From Sva-07 sp963774765 (GTDB lineage: Bacteria > Actinomycetota > Acidimicrobiia > Acidimicrobiales > Ilumatobacteraceae): DNA of 64,000 nt. The DNA is taken from NCBI GenBank assembly GCA_963774765.1, contig CAVZGP010000011.1:496001-560000 (forward strand), written 5' to 3'. Shown here in pieces: positions 29,848-37,104 of this stretch. The notes beneath the pieces are model-generated. The model was not told the origin of the DNA and did not search any database. It saw only the letters and a program-made list of their open reading frames with translations. Numbering within the stretch: the stretch's first letter is position 1; each line of letters opens with the position of its first letter. Position numbers and translations under genes: made by a program.

Positions 29848-30293
29848 TGCTCCAGCCCGGTCCTGATCGACTGGAAGATCGACGCGAGCGCATCGACCTG
29901 CTCGTCGTCGAGGTGGTCGAAGATGTGTCGGCGCACGCTGGCGACATGGTCGGGCGCGGCGGCCTCGAGGGCACCGAACCCCCTTGGAGTGAGCGTTGCC
30001 AGCATCACCCGCCGATCGTCGGTGGACGGCTCACGTGTCACGAAGCCTGCCTTCACCAGTCCGTCGAGGCGTCGGGTCAGTCCGCTGGGCGACAGCTGCA
30101 ACAGGTCGGCGAGATCGCACATCCGCATCGATCGGTTCGGTGCCTCCGACAGGTACACGAACACCTGGTAGTCGCCGAGCGTCAGGTCGTGTTCGGCCAG
30201 GTCGCGTTCGATCGCCGCGATCAGATCGCCGTAGGTCTCGATGTACATGCGCCAAGCCGTCATCTCGCTCGCCGTCAGCCACGCCGTTGCCAT
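29844..30293 (-). CDS. MarR-family transcription regulator
   Basis: A 149-residue winged-helix regulator. The DNA-binding region reads MRMCDLADLLQLSPSGLTRRLDGLVKAGFV, followed by the wing TDDRRVMLATLTPRG, the classic MarR pattern. The helices at both ends (ETYGDLIAAIERDLAEHDL and DHLDDEQVDALASIFQS) would form the dimer. It overlaps argJ by four bases. MarR proteins often repress their own promoter and respond to small phenolic or redox signals; the ligand here is unknown. The gap upstream (30294-30357) could hold its operator. Confidence 0.82.
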   Translation of the reverse strand: MATAWLTASEMTAWRMYIETYGDLIAAIERDLAEHDLTLGDYQVFVYLSEAPNRSMRMCDLADLLQLSPSGLTRRLDGLVKAGFVTREPSTDDRRVMLATLTPRGFGALEAAAPDHVASVRRHIFDHLDDEQVDALASIFQSIRTGLEQ

Positions 30294-30357
30294 ACCTTCA
30301 ACCTACCGATACCCCGCAATTGTTGCGATGGTCAAAGGTCCCGACCCCGAGTGGGAG

Positions 30358-30831
30358 TCAGGCGGGTTGGAAGTGGGCGACGAGGCGATCGAGAGTGGCT
30401 TCGATGGCCTTCGCGTTGCGTTTCGGGGTGCCTGACAGCTTGAGCACGGTGGCGCTGCGGGCCGGGCGGAAGTCGAACTCTTCTGTGACTTCCGTGCCGC
30501 CCTCGACCGGGCGCAACCGGTAACGCCAGATGTGTTTGCCCATGTGCTGCCAGGCGATCCGCGACGGCTCGTCGAACTCGACCACCTCGTTGGTGATCTT
30601 GTACGGCACCCCCATCTTCATCGACATCGAGAACTTCGAGCCGAGGGCAAGCCGGTCGGGCGACTCCGCACCCGTCGCACGCACCGTTCCCGAACCGTCG
30701 ATGACCGGATGCTGCGCCGGATCGGCGAGCAGGTCGAAGATCGCCTGCGGTTCGGCGGGCACGAACCGGATCCCGCGCACCACCTTGTCGGAGTCGGTGG
30801 GTGAGTTGTCGTCTGGTGTCCCGTCAGCCAT
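30358..30831 (-). CDS. SRPBCC/START-like (polyketide cyclase family) protein
   Basis: A 157-residue protein with the SRPBCC lipid-binding fold: IRFVPAEPQAIFDLLADPAQHPVID, ITNEVVEFDEPSRIAWQHMG and YRLRPVEGGTEVTEEFDF. This is the usual Polyketide_cyc2 pattern in mycobacteria and relatives. Such proteins bind or carry hydrophobic ligands in a deep pocket, but the ligand cannot be told. The ATG ending at 30831 was chosen because upstream residues are not conserved-looking. It follows the TIGR01777 gene in the same direction. Confidence 0.7.
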   Translation of the reverse strand: MADGTPDDNSPTDSDKVVRGIRFVPAEPQAIFDLLADPAQHPVIDGSGTVRATGAESPDRLALGSKFSMSMKMGVPYKITNEVVEFDEPSRIAWQHMGKHIWRYRLRPVEGGTEVTEEFDFRPARSATVLKLSGTPKRNAKAIEATLDRLVAHFQPA

Positions 30832-30881
30832 GTGGGCCAGTCTGGCCGATCGCGGCGGCGAAGGCCAGCGCACGCTGACGT

Positions 30882-31778
30882 TCATCTGCCGAGCAGCGCG
30901 TGGAGGGCAGTCGCCAGATCCGGATGCTGGAACGTGAACTCGGTGTCGGCGTCGAGCACCGTCGGGAGCACGAGCTGTCCAGAAAACAGCAGGTTGTCGG
31001 CGAGTTCGCTGCCGAGTAGCAGTTTGGGCCCGAACTTCGGGATCGGCATGAACGTGGGTCGGTGGAGCACGTCACCGAGCGTGTCGGTGAACTCGGCGTT
31101 GGTCACCGGCTTGGGGGCGGTCAGGTTGACAGGGCCGGTGGTGTCGGCGGTGAGAAGGTGGGTGATCGCGGCGACCTCGTCATCGATCGAGATCCAGCTC
31201 TGCCACTGCTCGCCAGAGCCGAACTTGCCGCCGAGGCCGAACTTGAACAGGGGGAGCTGCTTCTTCAGCGCGCCGCCCCCAGCCGACAGCACGATGCCGG
31301 TGCGCAGGTGCACGACGCGTGTGCCTGCTGCCTCGGCGGTGACAGTTGCCTGTTCCCACTGCACGCAGATGTCGGCCAGGAACCCGGCGCCCGGTGCGGA
31401 TGTCTCGGTGAGTTCCTCGGCGCCACGCGCGCCGTAGATCCCGACGGCCGAGCCGGACAGCAGCACGTCGGGCCCGTCGGTCGCCGACGCGATCGCCTCG
31501 GAGATCAACGTCGTACCCTTCGTGCGGCTCTCGCGCAGCTCGCGCTTGTAGTCGTCGGTCCACCGCTGGTCGCTGATTCCGGCTCCTGCGAGATGGACGA
31601 CGGCGTTGACCCCGTCGAGTGCGTGAGGGTCGATGAGACCATCGGCCGGTGCCCACGAGATGTCGGTGCCCGACGGAGTGCCGCGCACCACCCGGATCAC
31701 GTCGTGACCGAGCGAGTCGAGGTGACGTGTGAGTGCCGAGCCGATCAGGCCCGTCGATCCGGTGATGGCAACGCGCAT
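30882..31778 (-). CDS. TIGR01777-family (SDR39U1-like) epimerase protein
   Basis: A 298-residue atypical SDR. It starts MRVAITGSTGLIGSAL and has AVVHLAGAGISDQRW, SRTKGTTLISEAIA, LLSGSAVGIYGARG and the late GKFGSGEQWQSWISIDDEV, all signatures of the TIGR01777 family. The catalytic Tyr-x3-Lys is replaced, as is usual for this family. The biological role is not settled. In mycobacteria the orthologue sits between dlaT and lipB; here it is about 4 kb from dlaT, so the linkage is loosely kept. Confidence 0.82.
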   Translation of the reverse strand: MRVAITGSTGLIGSALTRHLDSLGHDVIRVVRGTPSGTDISWAPADGLIDPHALDGVNAVVHLAGAGISDQRWTDDYKRELRESRTKGTTLISEAIASATDGPDVLLSGSAVGIYGARGAEELTETSAPGAGFLADICVQWEQATVTAEAAGTRVVHLRTGIVLSAGGGALKKQLPLFKFGLGGKFGSGEQWQSWISIDDEVAAITHLLTADTTGPVNLTAPKPVTNAEFTDTLGDVLHRPTFMPIPKFGPKLLLGSELADNLLFSGQLVLPTVLDADTEFTFQHPDLATALHALLGR

Positions 31779-31812
31779 GCGCCGAGCGTAGGAGCGATCG
31801 AGCCCCCCCGAC

Positions 31813-31859
31813 ATCTCGTGAACAACTTCACCTCTGAGAGGCGAAATTGTTCACGAGAT
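31813..31859. repeat. GTGAACAA-family palindrome, copy 1
   Basis: ATCTCGTGAACAACTTC on the left and its near-complement on the right (TTGTTCACGAGAT) enclose CACCTCTGAGAGGCG. It lies 24 bases beyond the stop of the AbiEi/DUF559-like gene. A perfect 17-bp-arm copy at 32920 flanks the same gene on its other side, and a decayed copy is at 41922. Confidence 0.75.
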
Positions 31860-31882
31860 CGGACAGATCGGCCCAGATCGGT

Positions 31883-32818
31883 TCAGGCCGCTGCGAAGGT
31901 CGCGGCGCGTTCGCGATGAAGTGCAACGAGTTGATCGATCACTGCGTCGAAGTTCTCGGCCAGTTCCTGATCGGTGACCCGTTCGACCTGCCACCCGGCG
32001 AGGCGGGCGCGTCGATCGCGGGTCTTGTCGTACTGCGCATCGAGCCGGCCGCCGTGCCACGTGACGTGGTCGATCTCGAGGGCCCACCTGATGGATGGGT
32101 CGGCGCCGTCGGGATGGACGATGGCCCCGTCGGCGAGGACGAGGGGGTACTGACGATGCAGGACGATGCCGCGCCGCTCCAGCGCCTGGAGCACGCGGAG
32201 CTCGATGCCCGATCCGGCAGGCTTCTGCCAGTCGTCACGCGCCTCCATGACGCGTCGAACTCGGGCACTCCCCGGGCGTCCTCGGGCCTGCAGGCGGCGA
32301 GCGGTCGTCCAGAGTGTCGGCACGGTTGCGTGCTTGTCGAGCACCCATTCGGTGACACGTTCGAACTGTTCGTCGTTGAGATCGCGTGCACAGTCGAACC
32401 ACGTTCGAGGCGGTGATGCCAGCCGGATGCCGTCGGCGCGCTCGACCCAGTCGGTCGTATCGAGCACATTCGACCGACGGAGCACGACACCGCGGGCGAG
32501 TGGTGTGCGGTCGTGAGTGACCAGCACGATGGGCTGGTCCACGCGCCACACGTGGCGGAAGTTCCACAGCCGTGCCGCGGCGACGCCGGTGATCACGACC
32601 TCAGAATCGCCGGCGCATGCAGCAGCGCATCTCGACTCGAACGTGTCGGGTGATGTGGCGAGCCGGTAGACGCCGTTGTGAATTCGGATGCACGTTCCCC
32701 GCTCGACGAGACGATCGATCTCGCGTCGAGAGAACCCGTCGATGATCAGGTCGGCGCGTGTGACGACACCGTGGCGAGTGGAGATGCGCTCAGCGAGCGC
32801 AGGCGAGAAGTGGGCCAT
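31883..32818 (-). CDS. AbiEi-type wHTH plus DUF559-like nuclease-fold protein
   Basis: A 311-residue protein in two parts. Residues about 1-60 form a winged helix like the AbiEi antitoxin N-terminus: ISTRHGVVTRADLIIDGFSRREIDRLV, then RIHNGVYRL. A middle part resembles AbiEi C-terminal regions (ITGVAAARLWNFRHV, RRSNVL). The last 100 residues look like a Vsr/DUF559 nuclease fold: GSGIELRVLQAL, WALEIDHVTWHGGRLDAQYDKTRDRRARLAGW, with candidate metal-binding E, D and K residues. Such solo genes are common and mobile in actinobacteria. It lies between two copies of one palindromic repeat (31813 and 32920), which suggests mobility. The function is not established. Confidence 0.65.
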   Translation of the reverse strand: MAHFSPALAERISTRHGVVTRADLIIDGFSRREIDRLVERGTCIRIHNGVYRLATSPDTFESRCAAACAGDSEVVITGVAAARLWNFRHVWRVDQPIVLVTHDRTPLARGVVLRRSNVLDTTDWVERADGIRLASPPRTWFDCARDLNDEQFERVTEWVLDKHATVPTLWTTARRLQARGRPGSARVRRVMEARDDWQKPAGSGIELRVLQALERRGIVLHRQYPLVLADGAIVHPDGADPSIRWALEIDHVTWHGGRLDAQYDKTRDRRARLAGWQVERVTDQELAENFDAVIDQLVALHRERAATFAAA

Positions 32819-32919
32819 GTCGACCTCCGTGAACCAGTTGGAAACGGGGGCCGCGTTGGGCCGAGTGGGAGCTGTCAGGCTAGGGCTGCACGAACCTGTT
32901 CACACCGCCCCCAGGTTCT

Positions 32920-32958
32920 CGTGAACAACTTCACCTGTCAGAGGTGAAGTTGTTCACG
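32920..32958. repeat. GTGAACAA-family palindrome, copy 2 (17-bp perfect arms)
   Basis: CGTGAACAACTTCACCT (32920-32936) and its exact complement (32942-32958) enclose a five-base loop, GTCAG. It is upstream of the AbiEi/DUF559-like gene and 20 bases beyond the stop of the redoxin gene, so it may also end that transcript. Confidence 0.8.
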
Positions 32959-32977
32959 AAATCGGGGTGATGGACGG

Positions 32978-33628
32978 TCAGTTCGCTTCGGAGATGATCT
33001 GTGCGAGGAGTTCCTCGTCGACCGCGCCGGTGACGAGTTCGGTGGACCCGTCGGTGTTCACGATCACCAGCGCCGGCTGGTATGCCACGCCGAATCGGTC
33101 GAACACATCACCCGGATCGTCGCTGATCTGCGGGAACGTCAGACCGTGCTTGTCGATGAATCCCTGGAACGACTCGTCGCTCCCGGTCCATGCGACACCG
33201 ACGAAATTGGCTTGGTCCTCGAATTGAACTGCTGCCTCCTCGACCGAGGGGGCTTCACGGTTGCACACGCTTCAAGTGGGCGCCCAGAACCAGAACACGG
33301 TCGGCTTGCCGGCCGCGGCCGCACCGTCGAACGTGCCACCGCCGACGAGGGGGGCCGTGAACTGCAACGCCTCGGGCACGACGACGCCGGGTTCCGTGGG
33401 GGTCGGATCGGCACCGTCGGTGGCACCCGGTGACGAGTCGCCCGCGTCAGCGGTCGGCGCCTCGGTCGCCGTGGCCTCGGTCGCCGTTGCCTCGGCCGGA
33501 GCGTCGACGACCGTATCGGGCAGGGACTCGCCGCCGGCGTCGTTCGATTCGGAGTTGCAAGCGGTGGCAGCCAGCAGGAGCACACCGGCCCCGATGGCGC
33601 CGAGAGCGGCGCGACGTGTGGTTCTCAC
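32978..33628 (-). CDS. Secreted thioredoxin-like lipoprotein with UGA (selenocysteine) at the first active-site position
   Basis: A 216-residue protein if UGA at 33272-33274 is read through. The N-terminus is a lipoprotein signal (ALGAIGAGVLLLAATAC, lipobox TAC). A Thr/Ala/Asp-rich linker leads to a redoxin domain like the mycobacterial extracellular DsbE/DsbF proteins: TVFWFWAPT, then UGA, then SVCNREAPS, and later AWTGSDESFQGFIDKHGL and VAYQPALVIVNTDG. The UGA sits at residue 119, exactly the first cysteine of the CxxC motif, giving UxxC with Cys122. Both parts are in the same frame with no indel. A hairpin with a GGUC loop follows at 33234-33253. It should act in thiol-disulfide exchange outside the membrane. 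If not selenocysteine, the protein would stop before its catalytic site. Confidence 0.8.
33234..33253 (-). promoter_or_regulatory. Candidate bacterial SECIS hairpin in the redoxin mRNA
   Basis: Starting 19 bases after the UGA, GCCCCCUC pairs with GAGGAGGC with one C-A mismatch and closes a GGUC loop. The loop begins 26 bases after the UGA, inside the 16-37 base range reported for bacterial SECIS elements, and its first bases are G, as required. The GGUC loop resembles that of E. coli fdhF. The element lies inside the coding region, as bacterial SECIS elements do. Confidence 0.7.
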
Positions 33629-33752
33629 CCCAACGACCGTAGCGAGACGGCCCCGTCAGTGGAACGCAGCCCACCCGGTGTTTCCCGAATTGTCACGCCT
33701 TGCCGGCGTGCGCGGTGTGACGCTCGGGGGTGCTCCGTAGGCTCTGGCGCCG

Positions 33753-34178
33753 ATGAAGACGCGGACGCTGTTGCTGCTGGCGGTCGGCGTCGGGTTGATG
33801 ATCCTGCTGGCGGGCGGGGTGTTGCTGTTCCAGCTCGCCAACGAGTCCGCAGCGGTCGAACCCGCCGAGGTTGGCGAGGCGGTGGAGGTCGGCGACGTCG
33901 ACGTCACGGTGCTCGCAGCGGTCGAAGCCGACATGCTCTTCTCGGTCGACGTCGAGATGGGAGGCGTCGACGACGACATGTCCGGCTTCTCGCTGGCCAC
34001 CGGCGACCAGCGACTCGAACCGCTGACGGCCACGGCATCCGGTCGTTGCACGGAGATCACCGTCGCCGAGCAACGGTGTCGGATCGAGTTCGACGTCAGC
34101 GCCGCCGACGGGTCGAATCGGGTGCTCGTGCTGCGCCGCGGCGACCAGCAGCGCAACTGGGTGCTGGAAGCACCATGA
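33753..34178 (+). CDS. Small membrane-anchored protein of unknown function
   Basis: A 141-residue protein with one N-terminal hydrophobic segment (TLLLLAVGVGLMILLAGGVLLF) and an acidic extracytoplasmic domain. The first part of the outside region is very rich in Val, Glu and Asp (AAVEPAEVGEAVEVGDVDV). The C-terminal part has two cysteines (GRCTEITVAEQRCRIEFDV) that could form a disulfide; the secreted redoxin encoded just upstream on the other strand is a conceivable partner, but nothing proves that. I do not recognise a family. Confidence 0.55.
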   Translation: MKTRTLLLLAVGVGLMILLAGGVLLFQLANESAAVEPAEVGEAVEVGDVDVTVLAAVEADMLFSVDVEMGGVDDDMSGFSLATGDQRLEPLTATASGRCTEITVAEQRCRIEFDVSAADGSNRVLVLRRGDQQRNWVLEAP

Positions 34179-34231
34179 TCGTTTCCGGGCCCGGATGACG
34201 ACCGAGCGATCGAACGCTACGGTGAACGACG

Positions 34232-35635
34232 ATGAGTGACCATTTCGACCTGGTGGTGATCGGTGGCGGACCTGGTGGATATTCGGCCGCCCTGTACGGA
34301 GCTTCGGCGGGCCTCGAGGTGGCGCTCGTCGAGAAGGATGCGCTCGGCGGGACGTGCCTCAACCGTGGTTGCATCCCGGCGAAGGCGTTCCTCGAGACCG
34401 CAGCCGTCAAGCGCCACGTCGATCATTCGAGCGACTTCGGCATCGACTCGGGCGGGGAGGCCACGGTCGACTTCGCCCGTACCCAGGCCCGCAAGCAGAG
34501 CATCGTCGACGGCCTGGTCAAGGGCATCGCGGCGATGTGCAAGGGTCGCAAGGTCGAGGTGTTCAACGGCGTCGGCGCGCTCGGCGCGAACCGCACGGTG
34601 AGCGTGTCGATGGCCGACGGGTCGGCGGCGACGATCACCGGCGACGCAGTGTTGCTCGCCGCTGGCTCGGTACCGCGGCTGATCCCCAACTTCGAGCGCG
34701 GCGGTCCGATCATGACCAGCGACGAGGTGCTCGATCTCACCACGGTGCCACCACGTGTGGCAGTCATCGGCGGCGGCGCCATCGGCTGCGAGTTCGCGTC
34801 GACGTTCGCCGACCTCGGCAGCGAGGTGACCATCCTGGAGGGCCTTCCCAAGATCCTCCCGGGCCTCGACGCCGACCTCGCCAAGGTCGTCCAGAAGTCG
34901 TTCAAGAAGAAGAAGATCGCCATCCGCACCGGTGTGATGGTCAACGGCCACACGCCCAACGCGTTCGGCGGCACCACGGTGTCGTTCGGCGACGGCGAGT
35001 CGGTCGAGGTCGACGCCGTCGTGGTGTCGGTCGGCCGTCGCCCGTTCGCCGACCAACTCGGCCTCGACGGCACCGGTGTGGTCGTCGATCAGCGCGGCTT
35101 CGTCGAGGTCGACGAGTACTGCCGCACGGGCGAGCCCGGCGTGTATGCAGTCGGCGACCTGATCGCCACGCCACAACTCGCGCACGTGGCCTACGCCGAG
35201 GCGATTCTGGTGGTCAAGCAGGCGCTCGGCGAATCACCGATGCCTGTCGCCTACGACCGGGTGCCGTGGGCGATCTACTGCCACCCCGAGGTGGCGTGGG
35301 CGGGACCCGACGAGGAACAGGCCCGGGCGGCTGGCCACGACGTCGTGGTCGCGAAGCATCCGTTCAAGTTCAACAGCCGGGCGATGATCCTCGGCGAGAC
35401 CGAGGGCCTCGTGAAGATCATCGCCAAGAAGCGCCCTGACGGAACTGCGGGCCAGGTCCTCGGGGTGCACATGGTCGGCCCCTGGGTCACCGAGCAGCTC
35501 AGCGGTGGATATCTGGCGGTCAACTGGGAAGCCTCCGTGGACGAGATCGCCGAATTCCTCCAACCACATCCGAGCCTGTCGGAGTTGTTCGGCGAAACCG
35601 TGATGTCGCTCACGGGCCGCAACTTCAACGGCTAG
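34232..35635 (+). CDS. lpdA: Dihydrolipoyl dehydrogenase (E3)
   Basis: A 467-residue flavoprotein that reoxidises the dihydrolipoyl group of 2-oxoacid dehydrogenase complexes and passes electrons to NAD. The FAD motif VVIGGGPGGYSAAL starts at residue 8, and the redox-active disulfide is in GTCLNRGCIPAKA. The NAD motif VAVIGGGAIGCEFAS and VYAVGDLIATPQLAHVA follow. The C-terminal catalytic dyad is in LQPHPSLSELFGE. It sits 48 bases before the E2 gene in the same direction, which suggests an operon of E3, E2 and lipoate-making genes. The matching E1 (aceE) is 15 kb away. Confidence 0.93.
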   Translation: MSDHFDLVVIGGGPGGYSAALYGASAGLEVALVEKDALGGTCLNRGCIPAKAFLETAAVKRHVDHSSDFGIDSGGEATVDFARTQARKQSIVDGLVKGIAAMCKGRKVEVFNGVGALGANRTVSVSMADGSAATITGDAVLLAAGSVPRLIPNFERGGPIMTSDEVLDLTTVPPRVAVIGGGAIGCEFASTFADLGSEVTILEGLPKILPGLDADLAKVVQKSFKKKKIAIRTGVMVNGHTPNAFGGTTVSFGDGESVEVDAVVVSVGRRPFADQLGLDGTGVVVDQRGFVEVDEYCRTGEPGVYAVGDLIATPQLAHVAYAEAILVVKQALGESPMPVAYDRVPWAIYCHPEVAWAGPDEEQARAAGHDVVVAKHPFKFNSRAMILGETEGLVKIIAKKRPDGTAGQVLGVHMVGPWVTEQLSGGYLAVNWEASVDEIAEFLQPHPSLSELFGETVMSLTGRNFNG

Positions 35636-35683
35636 ACAGACACCAACCCGCTCGACACGACGACACGAGAAGAGACTCCTCCT

Positions 35684-37081
35684 ATGGCAGACGTCACCCT
35701 CCCACAACTCGGCGAAACGGTCACCGAGGGCACGATCACACAGTGGTTCAAGAACGTCGGGGACACGGTCACCGCCGACGAGCCGTTGTTCGAGGTGTCC
35801 ACCGACAAGGTCGACACCGAGGTGCCGTCACCGGTGTCCGGTGTGCTCACCGAGATCCGCGTGCAAGAAGGCGACACCGTCGACGTCGGCACCGTGATCG
35901 CCGTGGTCGGCGATGCCGATGGTGCAGCGGCCGCTGCACCCGCACCCGCCGCCGAACCTGCACCGGCTCCGGAGCCCGCTCCGGAGCCCGAACCGGAGCC
36001 CGAACCGCAGACGCCCGCCCCGCCGCCTCCGCCGGCGCCTGTTGCTGCGCCGGCAGCACCACCGCCGCCGCCCGACGTCGAGCCGGCCGCAGCGCAGACC
36101 GCGCAGAGCGGTGACAACCGGTTGCTGTCTCCGGTCGTGCGCCGTCTGGTCAACGAACACGGCATCGATCCGGACGCGATCACCGGATCGGGACCCGGCG
36201 GCCGCATCACCCGCGACGACGTGCTCGACCACATCGACGCCACCGGCGCCAACCGCCAGGCGCCCGCCGCGTCGGCCCCGGCTGCCGGCGCTCCTGCGCC
36301 CGCTCCGGCACCGGCGGCTCCCGTCGCCGCACGTCCGACGCCACCGGCCCCGAAGACGGCAGCGGGCGAGCGTGACACCGTGGTGCCGTTGTCGAAGATC
36401 CGTCGCCTCACGGGTGACCACATGGTGGCGAGCAAGGCGACGAGCCCGCACGCGTTCAGTGTGGTCGAGGTCGACTTCGCCAACGTCGACGTGGTGCGCG
36501 CCAAGGTGAAGGACGACTGGAAGGCCACGCACGGTTTCGGGCTCACCTATCTCCCGTTCATCGCGCGGGCCGTCATCGATGGTCTGGCCGAGTTCCCGCA
36601 TCTCAACGCGAGTGTCGGCGACAACGATTTGATCGTGCACAACTTCGTCGACCTCGGAATCGCCGTCGACCTCGACTACGACGGTCTGCTCGCCCCCGTG
36701 GTACGCGACGCCGAGACCAAGCGGCTCGCCGCGATCGCGTCGGAGATCTCCGATCTCGCCGATCGAGCCCGCACCCGCAAGCTCAGCCCCGACGAGATCT
36801 CGGGGGGCACGTTCACCATCACCAACAACGGCTCCGCCGGGTCGGTGCTGACGATGCCGATCATCAACCAGCCGCAGGTGGCGATCATCTCGACCGACGC
36901 GATCGTGCGCAAGCCGGTCGTCACCACCGGTCCCGACGGCGGCGAGGCGATCGCCATCCATCCGGTCGGCAATCTGGCGATGAGCTGGGACCATCGTGCG
37001 TTCGACGGCGCCTACGCGGCGCGGTTCCTCGCCCGGGTCAAGGAGATCCTCCAGACCAAGGACTGGTCGACCGAGCTCTGA
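35684..37081 (+). CDS. dlaT: Dihydrolipoyl acyltransferase (E2) of a 2-oxoacid dehydrogenase complex
   Basis: A 465-residue E2. The lipoyl domain at residues 1-80 has the lipoylated lysine in STDKVDTEVPSP. A long Ala/Pro/Glu-rich linker (about residues 84-140) follows, then a peripheral subunit-binding domain (SPVVRRLVNEHGIDPDAITGSGPGGRITRDDV), a second flexible linker and the catalytic domain. The active-site motif is SWDHRAFDGAYAARFL. The single lipoyl domain and DKVDTE motif match mycobacterial DlaT, which serves pyruvate dehydrogenase. It lies between lpdA and the lipB-lipA fusion, as dlaT lies near lipB and lipA in mycobacteria. A role in a second complex (2-oxoglutarate or branched-chain) is possible. 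Confidence 0.88.
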   Translation: MADVTLPQLGETVTEGTITQWFKNVGDTVTADEPLFEVSTDKVDTEVPSPVSGVLTEIRVQEGDTVDVGTVIAVVGDADGAAAAAPAPAAEPAPAPEPAPEPEPEPEPQTPAPPPPPAPVAAPAAPPPPPDVEPAAAQTAQSGDNRLLSPVVRRLVNEHGIDPDAITGSGPGGRITRDDVLDHIDATGANRQAPAASAPAAGAPAPAPAPAAPVAARPTPPAPKTAAGERDTVVPLSKIRRLTGDHMVASKATSPHAFSVVEVDFANVDVVRAKVKDDWKATHGFGLTYLPFIARAVIDGLAEFPHLNASVGDNDLIVHNFVDLGIAVDLDYDGLLAPVVRDAETKRLAAIASEISDLADRARTRKLSPDEISGGTFTITNNGSAGSVLTMPIINQPQVAIISTDAIVRKPVVTTGPDGGEAIAIHPVGNLAMSWDHRAFDGAYAARFLARVKEILQTKDWSTEL

Positions 37082-37104
37082 CGCTCGGGATCGTCCGCAC
37101 CGCC

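Noticed and set aside
30294..30357. MarR operator upstream of the marR-argJ pair
   Set aside because: AATTGTTGCGAT has only a partial inverted repeat and cannot be separated from chance.
33272..33274. TGA in the redoxin gene read as an ordinary stop, making two genes or a pseudogene
   Set aside because: The two parts are in the same frame, TGA is exactly at the catalytic position, the downstream part has no ribosome site or signal peptide, and a SECIS-like hairpin follows.
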